From NCBI RefSeq assembly GCF_036030735.1, contig NZ_CP107928.1:1488001-1552000 (forward strand): a DNA stretch of 64,000 nucleotides, written 5' to 3'. Shown piece by piece: positions 17,101 to 26,700 of this stretch (positions are counted from its first letter, which is position 1; every line of letters starts with the position of its first letter). A program made the translations under genes and the position numbers. The stretch comes from Streptomyces sp. NBC_00425 (lineage in GTDB: Bacteria > Actinomycetota > Actinomycetes > Streptomycetales > Streptomycetaceae). The notes below the pieces were generated by a model, which was not told the DNA's origin, did no database searches, and worked only from the letters and a program-made list of their open reading frames with translations.

Positions 17101-20100
17101 CGTGCGAGCGGACGGCGATCTGGTCCTCGCCGCCCTTCAAACGCGTCAGCGCGTGCACGAGACGGCTGCACGCCCGGTCGTCGACGCGCTCGGGCAGATC
17201 TATCGAACCGCCCCAGACATCCGGGTGCTCGAGCGCCGCGACGCGTCCCAGTCCCCATACGGCGTTGTGCGAGAAGCGAGCGACGCTTTCGGTCCTGCCG
17301 ACTGCGACGGCGCCTTGGGTGAGGGCCCAGAGTCGTACGCCCGGAATGCGGGCGTCGGCCAGCGCGCGCAGCGCGTTGAGCGCCCCCACGGCCGGCCCGA
17401 CCGACGTGGCGAAAGCGAGGAGCGAGAGGATGCCGTCCGGGCTTCGGGTGGCGTCGGACGTGTCGGTCCCGTCCACGAGAAGGCGGAGGGCCTCGGCGCA
17501 TGCTCGGGGGTCGGCCGCGTCCACTTCGATGATGTGCGGGGTGAGTCCCTGCCTCCGGAGTCCGGAGACGAGGCTGTTCATCGTCTCCCGCGAGTCGCCC
17601 TCGGCGTCGGACGGGAACAGGACCGTCCAGTTCCCGGTGCCGGACGCGCGTGCCCCCGGCCGGATCTCGTCGTCGCGGGTCAGCGGCCGCCAGGACACCT
17701 CGTACCGCAGGGCGTCGATCGCTGCCTGCTCCTGTCGTCGGTGGTACCACTTCGCGAGGGCTGGGACGACCGGAGCGAGAGCGTCGGGCGCCAGGTCGAG
17801 GCCGGCCGCGAGAGTCGGCACGTCCTCGCCCGCCACGGAAGCCCAGAACTCCGCGTCGACCACGACGGAAGCCCGCGTCGGACCCGACGGGCCGCCGACC
17901 GGCGGTTGGCTCGGGGCGAGCCAATAGCGCTGCCGCTGGAACGGATACGTCGGCAGGTCGACGGGTTCGCCGCCGTCGCCCGTGCCGCCCCCCAGCACGG
18001 GCGGCCAGTCGATGTCCGCGCCGTCGACGTGGAGCTTCGCCACCGCCCGCAGGGCCGCCAGGTGCTCAGAACCGTCCTTGCGGAGCATCGATACGAACAG
18101 TGCGTCGCCGGTGTCGTCGGGGAGGCTGTTCTGCGCGAGTGCGGTGAGGGTGGAGTCGGGGCCGATCTCCAGGAAACGGGTCACGCCCTCGCCGGCCAAC
18201 ACACCCATCCCGTCGGCGAACCGCACCGCCTCACGCACATGCCGCACCCAATAGTCCGCCGACGCCAACTCGCCCTCCACCACGAGCCGCCCGGACACAT
18301 TCGACACCAACGGCACCGACGCAGAACCGTAGAAGACACCCTCCGCGACCTCACGGAAAGCCTCCAACATCGGCTCCATCAACGGCGAATGGAACGCATG
18401 CGACACCCGAAGACGAGACGTCCGACGACCTTGCGCCTTGAACTGGTCGGCTATCTCCGTGACGGCCGCCTCGACACCCGCGATCACCACCGCGCGGGGG
18501 CCGTTCACCGCAGCGACCGACACCTCGGCCTCTCGGCCCACCAGCAGCGGCAGCACCTCGTCCTCGGCCGCCTGGAGAGCGACCATCGCGCCACCCTCGG
18601 GCAACGCCTGCATCAACCGACCGCGCGCCACCACCAGAGCACACGCATCCGCAAGAGAGAACACACCCGCCACGTGCGCGGCAGCGATCTCACCGACCGA
18701 ATGCCCCATCAGGAAGTCCGGGCGCACCCCGAACGACTCCACCAGACGGAACAACGCCACCTCGACCGCGAACAACGCAGGCTGCGCCCACTCCGTACGA
18801 TCCAGCAGCGCCACGTCCTCACCGAACACGACCTCCCGCAACCCACCACCCACCTGCGCGCACACCGCGTCGAACGCCTCCGCGAACACCGGGAACGACG
18901 CATACAACCCACGCCCCATCCCCGCCCGCTGCGCACCCTGACCCGAGAACAAGAACGCCTGTCGCGCGTCACCGTTGTCTTGTCCGACGATCACGTCTGT
19001 CGAAGCAGTGCCGCGTGCCAACGCGTTGAGAGCCTCGACGAGGCCGGTGGCGTCCTCGGTGACGACCACGGCCCGATGCTCGAAGTGCGTCCGCGCCGTC
19101 GCCAGGCACAGGCCGGCACGACCGGGTGCGATGTCGGATCGCCTGTCGGCGAACGTCGCGAGAGAGCGCGCCTGGGAACGCAGGGCCTCCTCGGTCCGGC
19201 CTGAGAGCGGCCAGACGGCCGGTGCGGGGTGCGAGGCGGCAAGGGCGGAGTCGGCCTGGGGGTCCACCATCGGGGCCTGTTCGAGGATGACATGGGCGTT
19301 GGTACCGCTGACCCCGAAGGCGGAGACGCCGGCCACCCTGGGGCGGCCGGTGCGGGGCCACGGCTGCTGTTCCGTCAGCAGCCGGACGTCCCCCGCAGAC
19401 CAGTCCACATGCGACGACGGTGCGTCCACATGCAACGTCGCCGGCAGCACACCATGACGCAACGCCTGCACCATCTTGATCACACCGGCGACACCCGCAG
19501 CCGCCTGCGTATGACCCACATTCGACTTCACCGACCCCAACCACAACGGCCGCCCCTCCCCACGGCCCTGACCATAGGTCGCCAGCAACGCCTGCGCCTC
19601 GATCGGGTCACCCAGCTTCGTCCCCGTGCCGTGCGCCTCCACCACATCCACATCCACCGCCGACAGACCCGCCGACCCCAACGCCGCACGAATCACCCGC
19701 TGCTGCGACGGACCGTTCGGAGCCGTCAAACCATTCGACGCACCATCCTGGTTCACCGCCGAACCCCGCACCACCGCCAACACCCGATGCCCCAGCCGAC
19801 GCGCATCCGACAACCGCTCCACAAGAAGAACACCCACCCCCTCACCCCACCCCGTACCGTCCGCACCCTCACCGAACGCCCTGCACCGACCATCCGCCGC
19901 CAGACCACCCTGACGACCGAACTCGACAAAGACATCGGGGGTGGACATCACGGTGACGCCGCCGGCCAGGGCCAGGTCGCACTCCCCCGACCGCAGCGCC
20001 TGCGCCGCCAGATGCAGAGCCACCAACGACGACGAGCACGCCGTGTCCACCGTCACCGCCGGACCCTCCAGACCCAGCACGTACGACACCCGGCCCGAGA

Positions 20101-20638
20101 CGACGCTCGCGGCGTTGCCGGTCAGCAAGTGACCCTCGACGCCCTCCGGCAGGTCGTCTCCCGAGACGGCCCCGTAGTTCTGGTTGCTGCATCCGACGAA
20201 GACGCCGGTGCGACTGCCGCGCACGGAGGCGGGCTTGATGCCTGCGCGCTCCAGCGCCTCCCAGGACGCCTCCAGAACGAGACGCTGTTGGGGGTCCATC
20301 GCGACGGCCTCGCGAGGTGACACCCCGAAGAAGGCGGCGTCGAAATCCGTGGCCGTGGCGACGAATCCGCCCTGTCCCAGGGTCGCCGAGGAGGCGCCGT
20401 CGGTCAGCTCCCAGCCACGGTCCGCGGGGAACGGCGTGATGGCGTCGACGCCGGCCGCGACCAGTTCCCACAGCTGTTCCGGGGTGGTGACGTCACCGGG
20501 GTAGCGGCACGCCATGCCGACAATGGCGATGGGTTCGCTCGCTGCCCGGCTGAGTTCGTCGTTGCGCTGGCGCAGTCGCTCGTTCTCGGTCAGGGAGGCG
20601 CGCAGCGCGGCGACGACGCGCTCTTCGGAAGTGGGCAT
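11120..20638 (-). CDS. Type I PKS, two modules (PKS-C): KS-AT-KR-ACP, KS-AT-KR-ACP
   Basis: A 3172-residue bimodular PKS starting at ATG 20638 (GGAG 8 bases before). Order by residue: N-terminal docking coil 1-30; KS 35-450 (Cys in DTACSSSL); AT 560-830; KR 1200-1400; ACP about 1513; KS 1574-2000; AT 2110-2385; KR 2738-2930; ACP about 3049; C-terminal docking helix ending EELFDLISRELEQ. Both ATs have GHSVG and HAFH, the malonyl signature. There are no DH or ER domains. KR1 has the LDD motif (B-type, expected D-hydroxyl). KR2 lacks it and has a Trp eight residues before the catalytic Tyr ([11 protein letters not shown]-type, L-hydroxyl). It should therefore add two acetate units as hydroxyls of opposite configuration. 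The C-terminal docking helix shows that another PKS follows. It lies 67 bp after PKS-B in the same direction, so the two form one operon. Confidence 0.95.
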   Translation of the reverse strand: MPTSEERVVAALRASLTENERLRQRNDELSRAASEPIAIVGMACRYPGDVTTPEQLWELVAAGVDAITPFPADRGWELTDGASSATLGQGGFVATATDFDAAFFGVSPREAVAMDPQQRLVLEASWEALERAGIKPASVRGSRTGVFVGCSNQNYGAVSGDDLPEGVEGHLLTGNAASVVSGRVSYVLGLEGPAVTVDTACSSSLVALHLAAQALRSGECDLALAGGVTVMSTPDVFVEFGRQGGLAADGRCRAFGEGADGTGWGEGVGVLLVERLSDARRLGHRVLAVVRGSAVNQDGASNGLTAPNGPSQQRVIRAALGSAGLSAVDVDVVEAHGTGTKLGDPIEAQALLATYGQGRGEGRPLWLGSVKSNVGHTQAAAGVAGVIKMVQALRHGVLPATLHVDAPSSHVDWSAGDVRLLTEQQPWPRTGRPRVAGVSAFGVSGTNAHVILEQAPMVDPQADSALAASHPAPAVWPLSGRTEEALRSQARSLATFADRRSDIAPGRAGLCLATARTHFEHRAVVVTEDATGLVEALNALARGTASTDVIVGQDNGDARQAFLFSGQGAQRAGMGRGLYASFPVFAEAFDAVCAQVGGGLREVVFGEDVALLDRTEWAQPALFAVEVALFRLVESFGVRPDFLMGHSVGEIAAAHVAGVFSLADACALVVARGRLMQALPEGGAMVALQAAEDEVLPLLVGREAEVSVAAVNGPRAVVIAGVEAAVTEIADQFKAQGRRTSRLRVSHAFHSPLMEPMLEAFREVAEGVFYGSASVPLVSNVSGRLVVEGELASADYWVRHVREAVRFADGMGVLAGEGVTRFLEIGPDSTLTALAQNSLPDDTGDALFVSMLRKDGSEHLAALRAVAKLHVDGADIDWPPVLGGGTGDGGEPVDLPTYPFQRQRYWLAPSQPPVGGPSGPTRASVVVDAEFWASVAGEDVPTLAAGLDLAPDALAPVVPALAKWYHRRQEQAAIDALRYEVSWRPLTRDDEIRPGARASGTGNWTVLFPSDAEGDSRETMNSLVSGLRRQGLTPHIIEVDAADPRACAEALRLLVDGTDTSDATRSPDGILSLLAFATSVGPAVGALNALRALADARIPGVRLWALTQGAVAVGRTESVARFSHNAVWGLGRVAALEHPDVWGGSIDLPERVDDRACSRLVHALTRLKGGEDQIAVRSHGVFGRRLEQSAPLPQPAVPWQPNGTVLITGGTGALGAHVARWAVLRGARDLVLVSRSGETAPGAAELRGELEQAGARVTVRGMDVSVRADLVALFAEHSFDAVFHTAGVLDDATLLSTDAERVDRIMRPKTSAAHLLDQLTRDRELSAFVLFSSLAGTLGSPGQGAYAAANAVLDALAERRRADGLTATSIAWGPWAGDGMAVVSGDRRRGQGAMTALAPQIALSALGAVLDAGITTQLVVDADWKRFVPAFTTTRPSALLSRLAVPVATTGTGGAARAGEADGSLRSRAAGLPRETGRRLVLEEVRKLAAAMLGHEGAEQVGAERAFRDLGVDSLIAVELRNVLASVSGVALPATAVFDHPTPQALATFVYDELFGDETAAAITPYGTTAVAVDEPVAIVGMACRFPGDVETPEQFWELLAEGREGIGDFPADRGWAALQPVYDRYANEDGMAGEYPRRGGFLSGVGGFDAEFFGVSPREALAMDPQQRLLLEVSWEAVERAGVDPRSLRGSRTGVFVGTNGQDYPALLSVSEGDFGGYVGTGNAASVASGRVSYVLGLEGPAVTVDTACSSSLVALHLAAQALRSGECDLALAGGVTVMSTPGAFVEFGRQGGLAADGRCRAFGEGADGTGWGEGVGVLLVERLSDARRLGHRVLAVVRGSAVNQDGASNGLTAPNGPSQQRVIRAALGSAGLSAVDVDVVEAHGTGTKLGDPIEAQALLATYGQGRGEGRPLWLGSVKSNVGHTQAAAGVAGVIKMVQALRHGVLPATLHVDAPSSHVDWSAGNVRLLTERQPWPEEGGRPRRAGVSSFGLSGTNAHVILEQAPTEPVSPEKRSAADDGAVLPWLVSGHTEGALHAQASRLLTMLEERDDSSSADLTRALATSRTSFERRAVVLAATRQELAEELRGLQLGAPGLRTVVGEGLRGGRTAFLFSGQGAQRVGMGRGLYASFPVFAEAFDAVCAEVGGGLREVVFGEDVALLDRTQWAQPALFAVEVALFRLVESFGVRPDFLMGHSVGEIAAAHVAGVFSLADACALVVARGRLMQALPEGGAMVALQAAEDEVLPLLEGRQTEVSVAAVNGPRAVVIAGVEAAVTEIADQFKAQGRRTSRLRVSHAFHSPLMEPMLEAFREVAEGIVYDAPLVPLVSNVSGRLVVEGELASADYWVRHVREAVRFADGISVLAAEGVTRFLEIGPDSTLTALAQNSLPDDTGDALFVSMLRKDGSEHLAALRAVAKLHVDGADIDWPPVLGGGTGDGGEPVDLPTYAFQHTDFWPTVTARTVASANPPVSDGDASFWSMVEEGTHELAATLGVPEEALEAVLPALTELRREQVTRAEVDGWKYDVGWEPVALPASTPPDGRWLLLQGPDALPLAGLDRFLPGLERLTCDARDRKSLTDLLRSATEETAPTGVLSCLSLPGLADDRVVAGPDADVVHAMTLVQALGDAGVAAPLWVVTRAGFGPGRAPDHPAQAAIWGFGRVAALEHPDRWGGLVDLPTTPNDGELAALASVLAYRGEDQVALSGGQVFGRRLRPAPLNGTEPVSSQSHARSAPRRLLVTGGTGVLGVRVAEWFVARGTEELVLTSRSGPDAPGLADTVLRLRAAGAERVDVVACDVADRSQVAALLEAHRVDGIAHVAGVLDMEEIDAMTPAHVGRVVGAKAWGAVYLDELTRGWDLSAFVVFSSIAGVWGSGGQGAYAAANAWADAVVESRRGRGLVGVSVGWGPWAGGGMVSGEGAVELGRRGLRVMDPGRALVGLGSVLEGGGGSVVVADVEWDRFVPAFTSRRPSPLLTTLPQAAEILTALGAPSAPSAAGALTALAERVAALPPQGRADALLEHVRRAAGRALGHDGTTVMAADRAFRDMGFDSLTAVELRNALIKDTGLALPATLVFDHPTPAALAQHLDAELSGESGTMATMLADLEAGIARIMKADPDQDARSLLGARLRTLLSEIELLGAGPDVHGPSLGDRLDGASDEELFDLISRELEQ
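11709..12141. repeat. 433-bp near-identical segment in two A-type KR domains
   Basis: This KR segment of PKS-C module 2 matches 21379-21811 in PKS-B module 2 base for base, with one difference that I can see (12091 A versus 21761 G). The flanks diverge abruptly. Codon choice inside is GGT/GGG/GTG-rich on the coding strand, unlike the flanks. This points to recent gene conversion or module duplication. Confidence 0.85.
13302..14308. repeat. About 1-kb near-identical post-KS/AT segment within PKS-C
   Basis: The AT region of PKS-C module 2 aligns without gaps to 17952-18958 (module 1, offset 4650), with a few patches of substitutions. Closely similar AT copies occur in PKS-B near 23010-23905 and 28300-29130. 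Confidence 0.8.
14621..15733. repeat. About 1.1-kb near-identical KS segment shared by PKS-C and PKS-B
   Basis: The KS of PKS-C module 2 matches that of PKS-B module 2 at about 24221-25333, and in part PKS-C module 1 at 19371-20100. Identity is interrupted by short patches that fit the local module, the mosaic pattern of repeated conversion. Confidence 0.8.
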
Positions 20639-20705
20639 GCTCAAACTCCACTGGTTCGTGGCCCGTTCGCGGGCGGACGGGAAGACGTGGCGGTGGGGTG
20701 GTGCC

Positions 20706-23700
20706 TCAGGAGGTGGAGTCGCCCAGGGCCAGTTGAACGAGTGCGTCGACGTCCATGGCGTCGATCGCGCCGGATACGGATACGGACTCGTCGTCGTCCT
20801 GGGGATGCTCGGATGTGCCCGTGAGGCGGGCGGTGCCGTACGCCGTGGGCCCGGACGGGAGGGCCTCTTCAGTGGCCCGTCCGATCGGGCCGCTGTCCGC
20901 CAACGACAGGACAGCTGACAGCAGGCCGCTCTCCTCCCAACGCGAGAAGGGGATCGCGGCGAGTGCGTCACGGAGCGAGGACTCGTCACCTCGTCCTGGC
21001 CGCAACGGCGCTCCCGGCTCTGTATCCCTGAGGCCCTGCCGGCCGAACAGCTCGTCATGCAGGTGATCGGCGAGGTGGCGGGGACTCGGATGGTCGAAGA
21101 CCAGCGTCGACGGCAGCCGCAGCCCCGTCTCGGCGTGGAGCTGATTGCGGAGTTCGACGGCGGTGAGGGAGTCGAAACCCACGTCGTTGAAGGGCCGGTC
21201 GAGGTCCAGGGCCGAGCCTTCGGGTCGACCGAGCACCACCCCGGCCCGCTTGCGGACCAGTTCCCGCAACGCGCGCAGACGTTCCTTCTCAGGCCGGTGC
21301 GCCAATCGGGCGGTAAGGACGGCTCGGGCGTCTTCGGTCGTGTGCTCTTCGACGACGTCCGGGCCGGTCAGGCGCGGCAGGGTGGTGAGCAGGGGGCTGG
21401 GACGGCGGCTGGTGAACGCCGGAACGAACCGGTCCCACTCCACATCAGCCACCACCACCGAACCCCCACCGCCCTCCAACACCGACCCCAACCCCACCAG
21501 AGCACGCCCCGGATCCATCACCCGCAACCCACGACGACCCAACTCCACCGCACCCTCACCCGACACCATCCCCCCACCCGCCCAAGGACCCCACCCCACC
21601 GACACACCCACCAGACCACGACCACGACGCGACTCCACCACCGCATCAGCCCACGCATTCGCCGCCGCATACGCCCCCTGCCCCCCACTCCCCCACACAC
21701 CCGCAATCGACGAGAACACCACGAACGCAGACAGATCCCAACCACGCGTCAACTCATCCAGATACACCGCACCCCACGCCTTCGCCCCCACCACCCGCCC
21801 CACATGAGCGGCGTCGATGTCGTCGAAGGGCATGTGGTCGGGGACGCCGGCGACATGGAAGACGGCGCTGACGCGGTGCCGGGAGAGCAGGTCGGCGACC
21901 GCCGCCCGGTCGGACACGTCGCAACGCTCGACGCTCACGCGTTGCGCACCCGAGTCGCGGAGCTCGGCGACGAGTTCGTCGGCTCCGTCGGCGTCTGGGC
22001 CCTGACGGCCGGTGAGTACCAGGTCGGTGGCTCCACGTCGGACGAGCCAGCGCGCGACGTGCCCGCCGAGAGCACCGGTGCCACCGGTGACCAGGATCTT
22101 TCCTTCCGGTTTCCAGCCCGGTCCGATGGGCCTCTGTGCGAACGCCTGCCGAAGCCTGCGGACGTGTATCCGGCCTTCGCGGAGCGCGAGTTGATCCTCC
22201 GAGGAGGATGAGAGGACCGATGCGAGGAGCGCGGCGGTGTTCGCGTCCGGCATCTCCGGCAGATCGACGAGGCCGCCCCAGCGGTCGGGGTGTTCCAGTG
22301 CGGCGACACGTCCCAGTCCCCAGACGGCGGCCTGCTCGGCCTGCAGCGGACCGTCGTCGAGTTCGCCCACGGAGACCGCTCCCCGGGTCACCAGCCAGGT
22401 GGGCCCTGCTGCCTTCGCGTCGCCCATTGCCTGTGTGGCGATGAGCGCCTGCACGAGTGTGTCGCACAGGACGACGGCTCCGGCGATCCGCCGGCCCGCA
22501 AGGGCAGCGACGGCGCGGGCCAGCTCCGCACGGTCGGGCTCGTCGGCGAGGGAGAGGAGAAGGTGCTCGGGCAGAGCAGCGGTCACCGTCTCCAGGTGGG
22601 CCGAGTGCCTCGCCGAGTGGAGCACCAGCCACTGCCCGGAAGGGATGTCACCGGGCGTGAGAGCCACCTCCTGCCAGTCGACACGGTACTGCCAGCCGTC
22701 CACCTCGGCCCGAACCGTGCGATCGCGATGCCGGGCCGACAGTCCCGCCAGGACCTCCTGGACGACGTCCTCGCCGATGTTCAACGTGTGCGCCAGCTCG
22801 CGCGCTTCCTCCGGTTCGGCGAGTTCCCAGAGTTCCGCGTCGCGCACGACTTCACTGCGCTTGGTCTGCGGCCAGAACCGCTCACGCTGGAAGGCGTATG
22901 TCGGCAGGTCGACGCCGGCCGTGGAGACCTCACCGGTCACGGCGGTCCAGTCGACGAAGAGCCCTGCCGTGTATCCGGCGGCAAGGCACGCGACAACGGT
23001 ATCCACCTCGCTCCTGTCCTTGCGGAGCATCGATACGAACAGTGCGTCGCCGGTGTCGTCGGGGAGGCTGCTCTGCGCGAGTGCGGTGAGGGTGGAGTCG
23101 GGACCGATCTCCAGGAAACGGGTCACGCCCTCGCCGGCCAACACACCCATCCCGTCGGCGAACCGCACCGCCTCACGCACATGCCGCACCCAATCGTCCG
23201 CCGACGCCAACTCGCCCTCCACCACGAGCCGCCCGGACACATTCGACACCAACGGCACCAGCGGAGCGTCATAGACGATGCCCTCCGCGACCTCACGGAA
23301 AGCCTCCAACATCGGCTCCATCAACGGCGAATGGAACGCATGCGAGACCCGCAGACGAGACGTCCGACGGCCCAACGCCTTCAGCTCGGCGGCGATCTCG
23401 GTCACCGCTGCCTCGACACCCGCGATCACCACCGCGCGGGGGCCGTTCACCGCAGCGACCGACACCTCGGCCTCTCGGCCCACCAGCAGCGGCAGCACCT
23501 CGTCCTCGGCCGCCTCCACCGCCACCATCACACCACCCGACGGCAACGCCTGCATCAACCGACCGCGCGCCACCACCAGAGCACACGCATCCTCCAGAGA
23601 GAACACACCCGCCACATGCGCGGCAGCGATCTCACCGACGGAGTGACCCATCAGGAAGTCCGGGCGCACCCCGAACGATTCGACCAGCCGGAACAACGCC

Positions 23701-26700
23701 ACCTCGACCGCGAACAACGCAGGCTGCGCCCACTCCGTACGATCCAGCAGCGCCACGTCCTCACCGAACACGACCTCCCGCAACCCACCACCCACCTGCG
23801 CGCACACCGCGTCGAACGCCTCCGCGAACACCGGGAACGACGCATACAACCCACGCCCCATCCCCACCCGCTGCGCACCCTGACCCGAGAACAAGAACGC
23901 CGTCCGGCCGGGATCCGCCGCTGTGCCTTGAACCAGGTTGGCCGCGGGATCTCCGACGGCGAGGCAGTGGAGGCCGGCCAGCAGTTCCGCTTGATCGCGG
24001 CCGTAGACGACGGCGCGGTTCTCGAAAGGCGTGCGGGTGGCGATCAGAGCACTGGCCACAGCAACGGGGTTGAGGTCTGCCCTCGTCTGCGCGTAGGCGT
24101 GCAGCCGGGTGGCTTGTGAGCGCAGGGCGTCGGAGCTGCGTCCGGACAACACCCACGGCACCACCGGCAGACCCGCACCCGCGCCCTCAACCTCAACCTC
24201 AACCTCGTCCGCGGGCTCGATCGGGGCCTGTTCGAGGATGACGTGCGCGTTCGTCCCGGACAGACCGAACGACGACACACCCGCGCGCCTGGGACGCCCA
24301 CCCTCCTCGGGCCACGCCCGCTGTTCCGTCAACAACTCCACCGCACCCGACGACCAGTCCACATGCGACGACGGCTCACCCACATGCAACGTCGCCGGCA
24401 GCACACCATGACGCAACGCCTGCACCATCTTGATCACACCGGCGACACCCGCAGCCGCCTGCGTATGACCCACATTCGACTTCACCGACCCCAACCACAA
24501 CGGCCGCCCCTCCGAACGGCCCTGACCGTAAGTCGCCAGCAACGCCTGCGCCTCGATCGGATCACCCAGCTTCGTCCCCGTACCGTGCGCCTCCACCACA
24601 TCCACATCCACCGCCGACAGACCCGCCGACCCCAACGCCGCACGAATCACCCGCTGCTGCGACGGACCGTTCGGAGCCGTCAAACCGTTCGACGCACCAT
24701 CCTGGTTCACCGCCGAACCCCGCACCACCGCCAACACCCGATGCCCCAGCCGACGCGCATCCGACAACCGCTCCACAAGAAGAACACCCACCCCCTCACC
24801 CCACCCCGTACCGTCCGCACCCTCACCGAACGCCCTGCACCGACCATCCGCCGCCAGACCACCCTGACGACCGAACTCCACGAAAGCAGCGGGAGTGGAC
24901 ATCACGGTGACGCCTGCGACGAGGGCCTTCGAGCATTCGTCGGAGCGGAGCGACTGGGCGGCAAGGTGCAGGGCGACCAGCGACGACGAGCACGCCGTGT
25001 CGACCGTCACCGCCGGACCCTCCAGACCCAGCACATACGACACCCGGCCCGACGCCACACTCGCCGCATTGCCCGTGCCGACATACCCGCCGAAGTCACC
25101 CTCCGACACACTCAACAATGCCGGATAGTCCTGACCGTTCGTCCCCACGAACACACCCGTACGACTCCCACGCAACGACCGAGGATCCACCCCCGCCCGC
25201 TCCACCGCCTCCCACGACACCTCCAACAACAACCGCTGCTGCGGATCCATCGCCAACGCCTCACGCGGCGACACCCCGAAGAACTCCGCATCGAACCCAC
25301 CCACACCCGACAAGAACCCACCCCGACGCGGGTAGGCAGGTGTGTCGCGTCCGACGCCGTCCAGGTCGTCGAATGCGGTGAGGTTGTCCCAGCCACGGTC
25401 CGTGGGGAAGCCGCCGATGGAGTCCTCCCCTTGGAGGAGCAGATCCCAGAACTGTTCCGGGGTCTCGACGCCACCCGGGAATCGACAGCCCATGCCGATG
25501 ATCGCGATGGGATCGTCGGCGAGCGCAGCGGACTCGGAGAAGCCGGCCGTGGCGGCGTCGGTGTGCGAAGACGGCGCCAGTTCGGCCTGGAGGAGTTCGG
25601 TGACCGCTTCGGGCGTGGGGTGATCGAAGACGAGGGTCGCCGGCAGCCGTACTCCGCTCGCTCTACTGAGGGAGTTCCGCAGCTCCAGCGCAGTCAGGGA
25701 ATCGAGTCCCAGCTGCGTGAACGGCGTGTCCGGGCGGATGTGCGTCTCGGGGGCGTGCCCGAGCACGTCGGCCAGCGTGCTCCGCACGAGTGCGGCCAAC
25801 GCGTCGCGACGGCGGGACTCGGGCAGCGCGAGGAGGTCGAGCTGCGGGACGGCGGATCGCGCCGCTGACGCAGCCTCGCGCAGGGCGGGGCGGCCCGCCA
25901 GGGCACGCAGCAACGGGGGCAGCCGGTCGGCGGTCCGGCGTAGCGCGGCGCGGTCCAGGCGGAGCGGGATCGGGGTGACGTCGGTGTGGGTCAGGGCACG
26001 GTCGAAGAGGGCGAGGGCGTCGCCGGTGGGCAGCGCGCCGATGCCGTTGCGGGCGGCGCGGCTCTGCGCGGCACCTGTGAGACCGCTGGTCATGACGCTG
26101 TCGGCTTCCCACAGGCCCCAGGCGACGGACACCGCGGGACGTCCGTCGCCGCGCAGACTCACGGCGAAGGCGTCGAGGAAGGAGTTCGCGGCGACGTAGT
26201 TGCCCTGACCAGGACCGGCGAACGTGGCGGCGGCCGAGGAGAACAGCACGAACGCCGACAGGTCGAGGTGTCGCGTCAACTCGTGGAGATGGACCGCCGC
26301 GTCGACCTTGGGCCGCAGCACCGAGGTGAGTCGCTCAGGGGTGAGGGAGGTGACGACGCGGTCGTCGAGCGTTCCGGCGATGTGCACCACGGCGCCGAGC
26401 GGGTGTTCGGGCGAGATGTCGCGGATGACGTCGGCGAGCGAGTCACGGTCGGCGGCGTCGCAGCTCACGACGGTGACTCGGGCGTCGGCGGCGGCGAGTT
26501 CGGCGATCAGTTCGGCAGCGCCCGGGGTCTGCGGGCCCCGCCGGGTGACGAGGAGCAGGTGTCGCACACCGTGCCGGTGCACGAGGTGGCGGACGGTGGC
26601 GGACCCCACCGTGCCGGTGCCACCGGTGACGAGCACCGTCCGGTCGGCGGGGAAGGCCGCTGCCGCCGGTCGCTGAGCGGGGGCCGCTACCCGATTCAGC

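Noticed and set aside
14528..19204. Very long open frame (over 1500 codons) on the plus strand opposite PKS-C
   Set aside because: It is the mirror of GC-biased PKS codons: the product is rich in Arg, His, Pro and Thr with no domain, and it repeats whenever the PKS modules repeat. Similar plus-strand frames opposite PKS-A and PKS-D were dismissed for the same reason.
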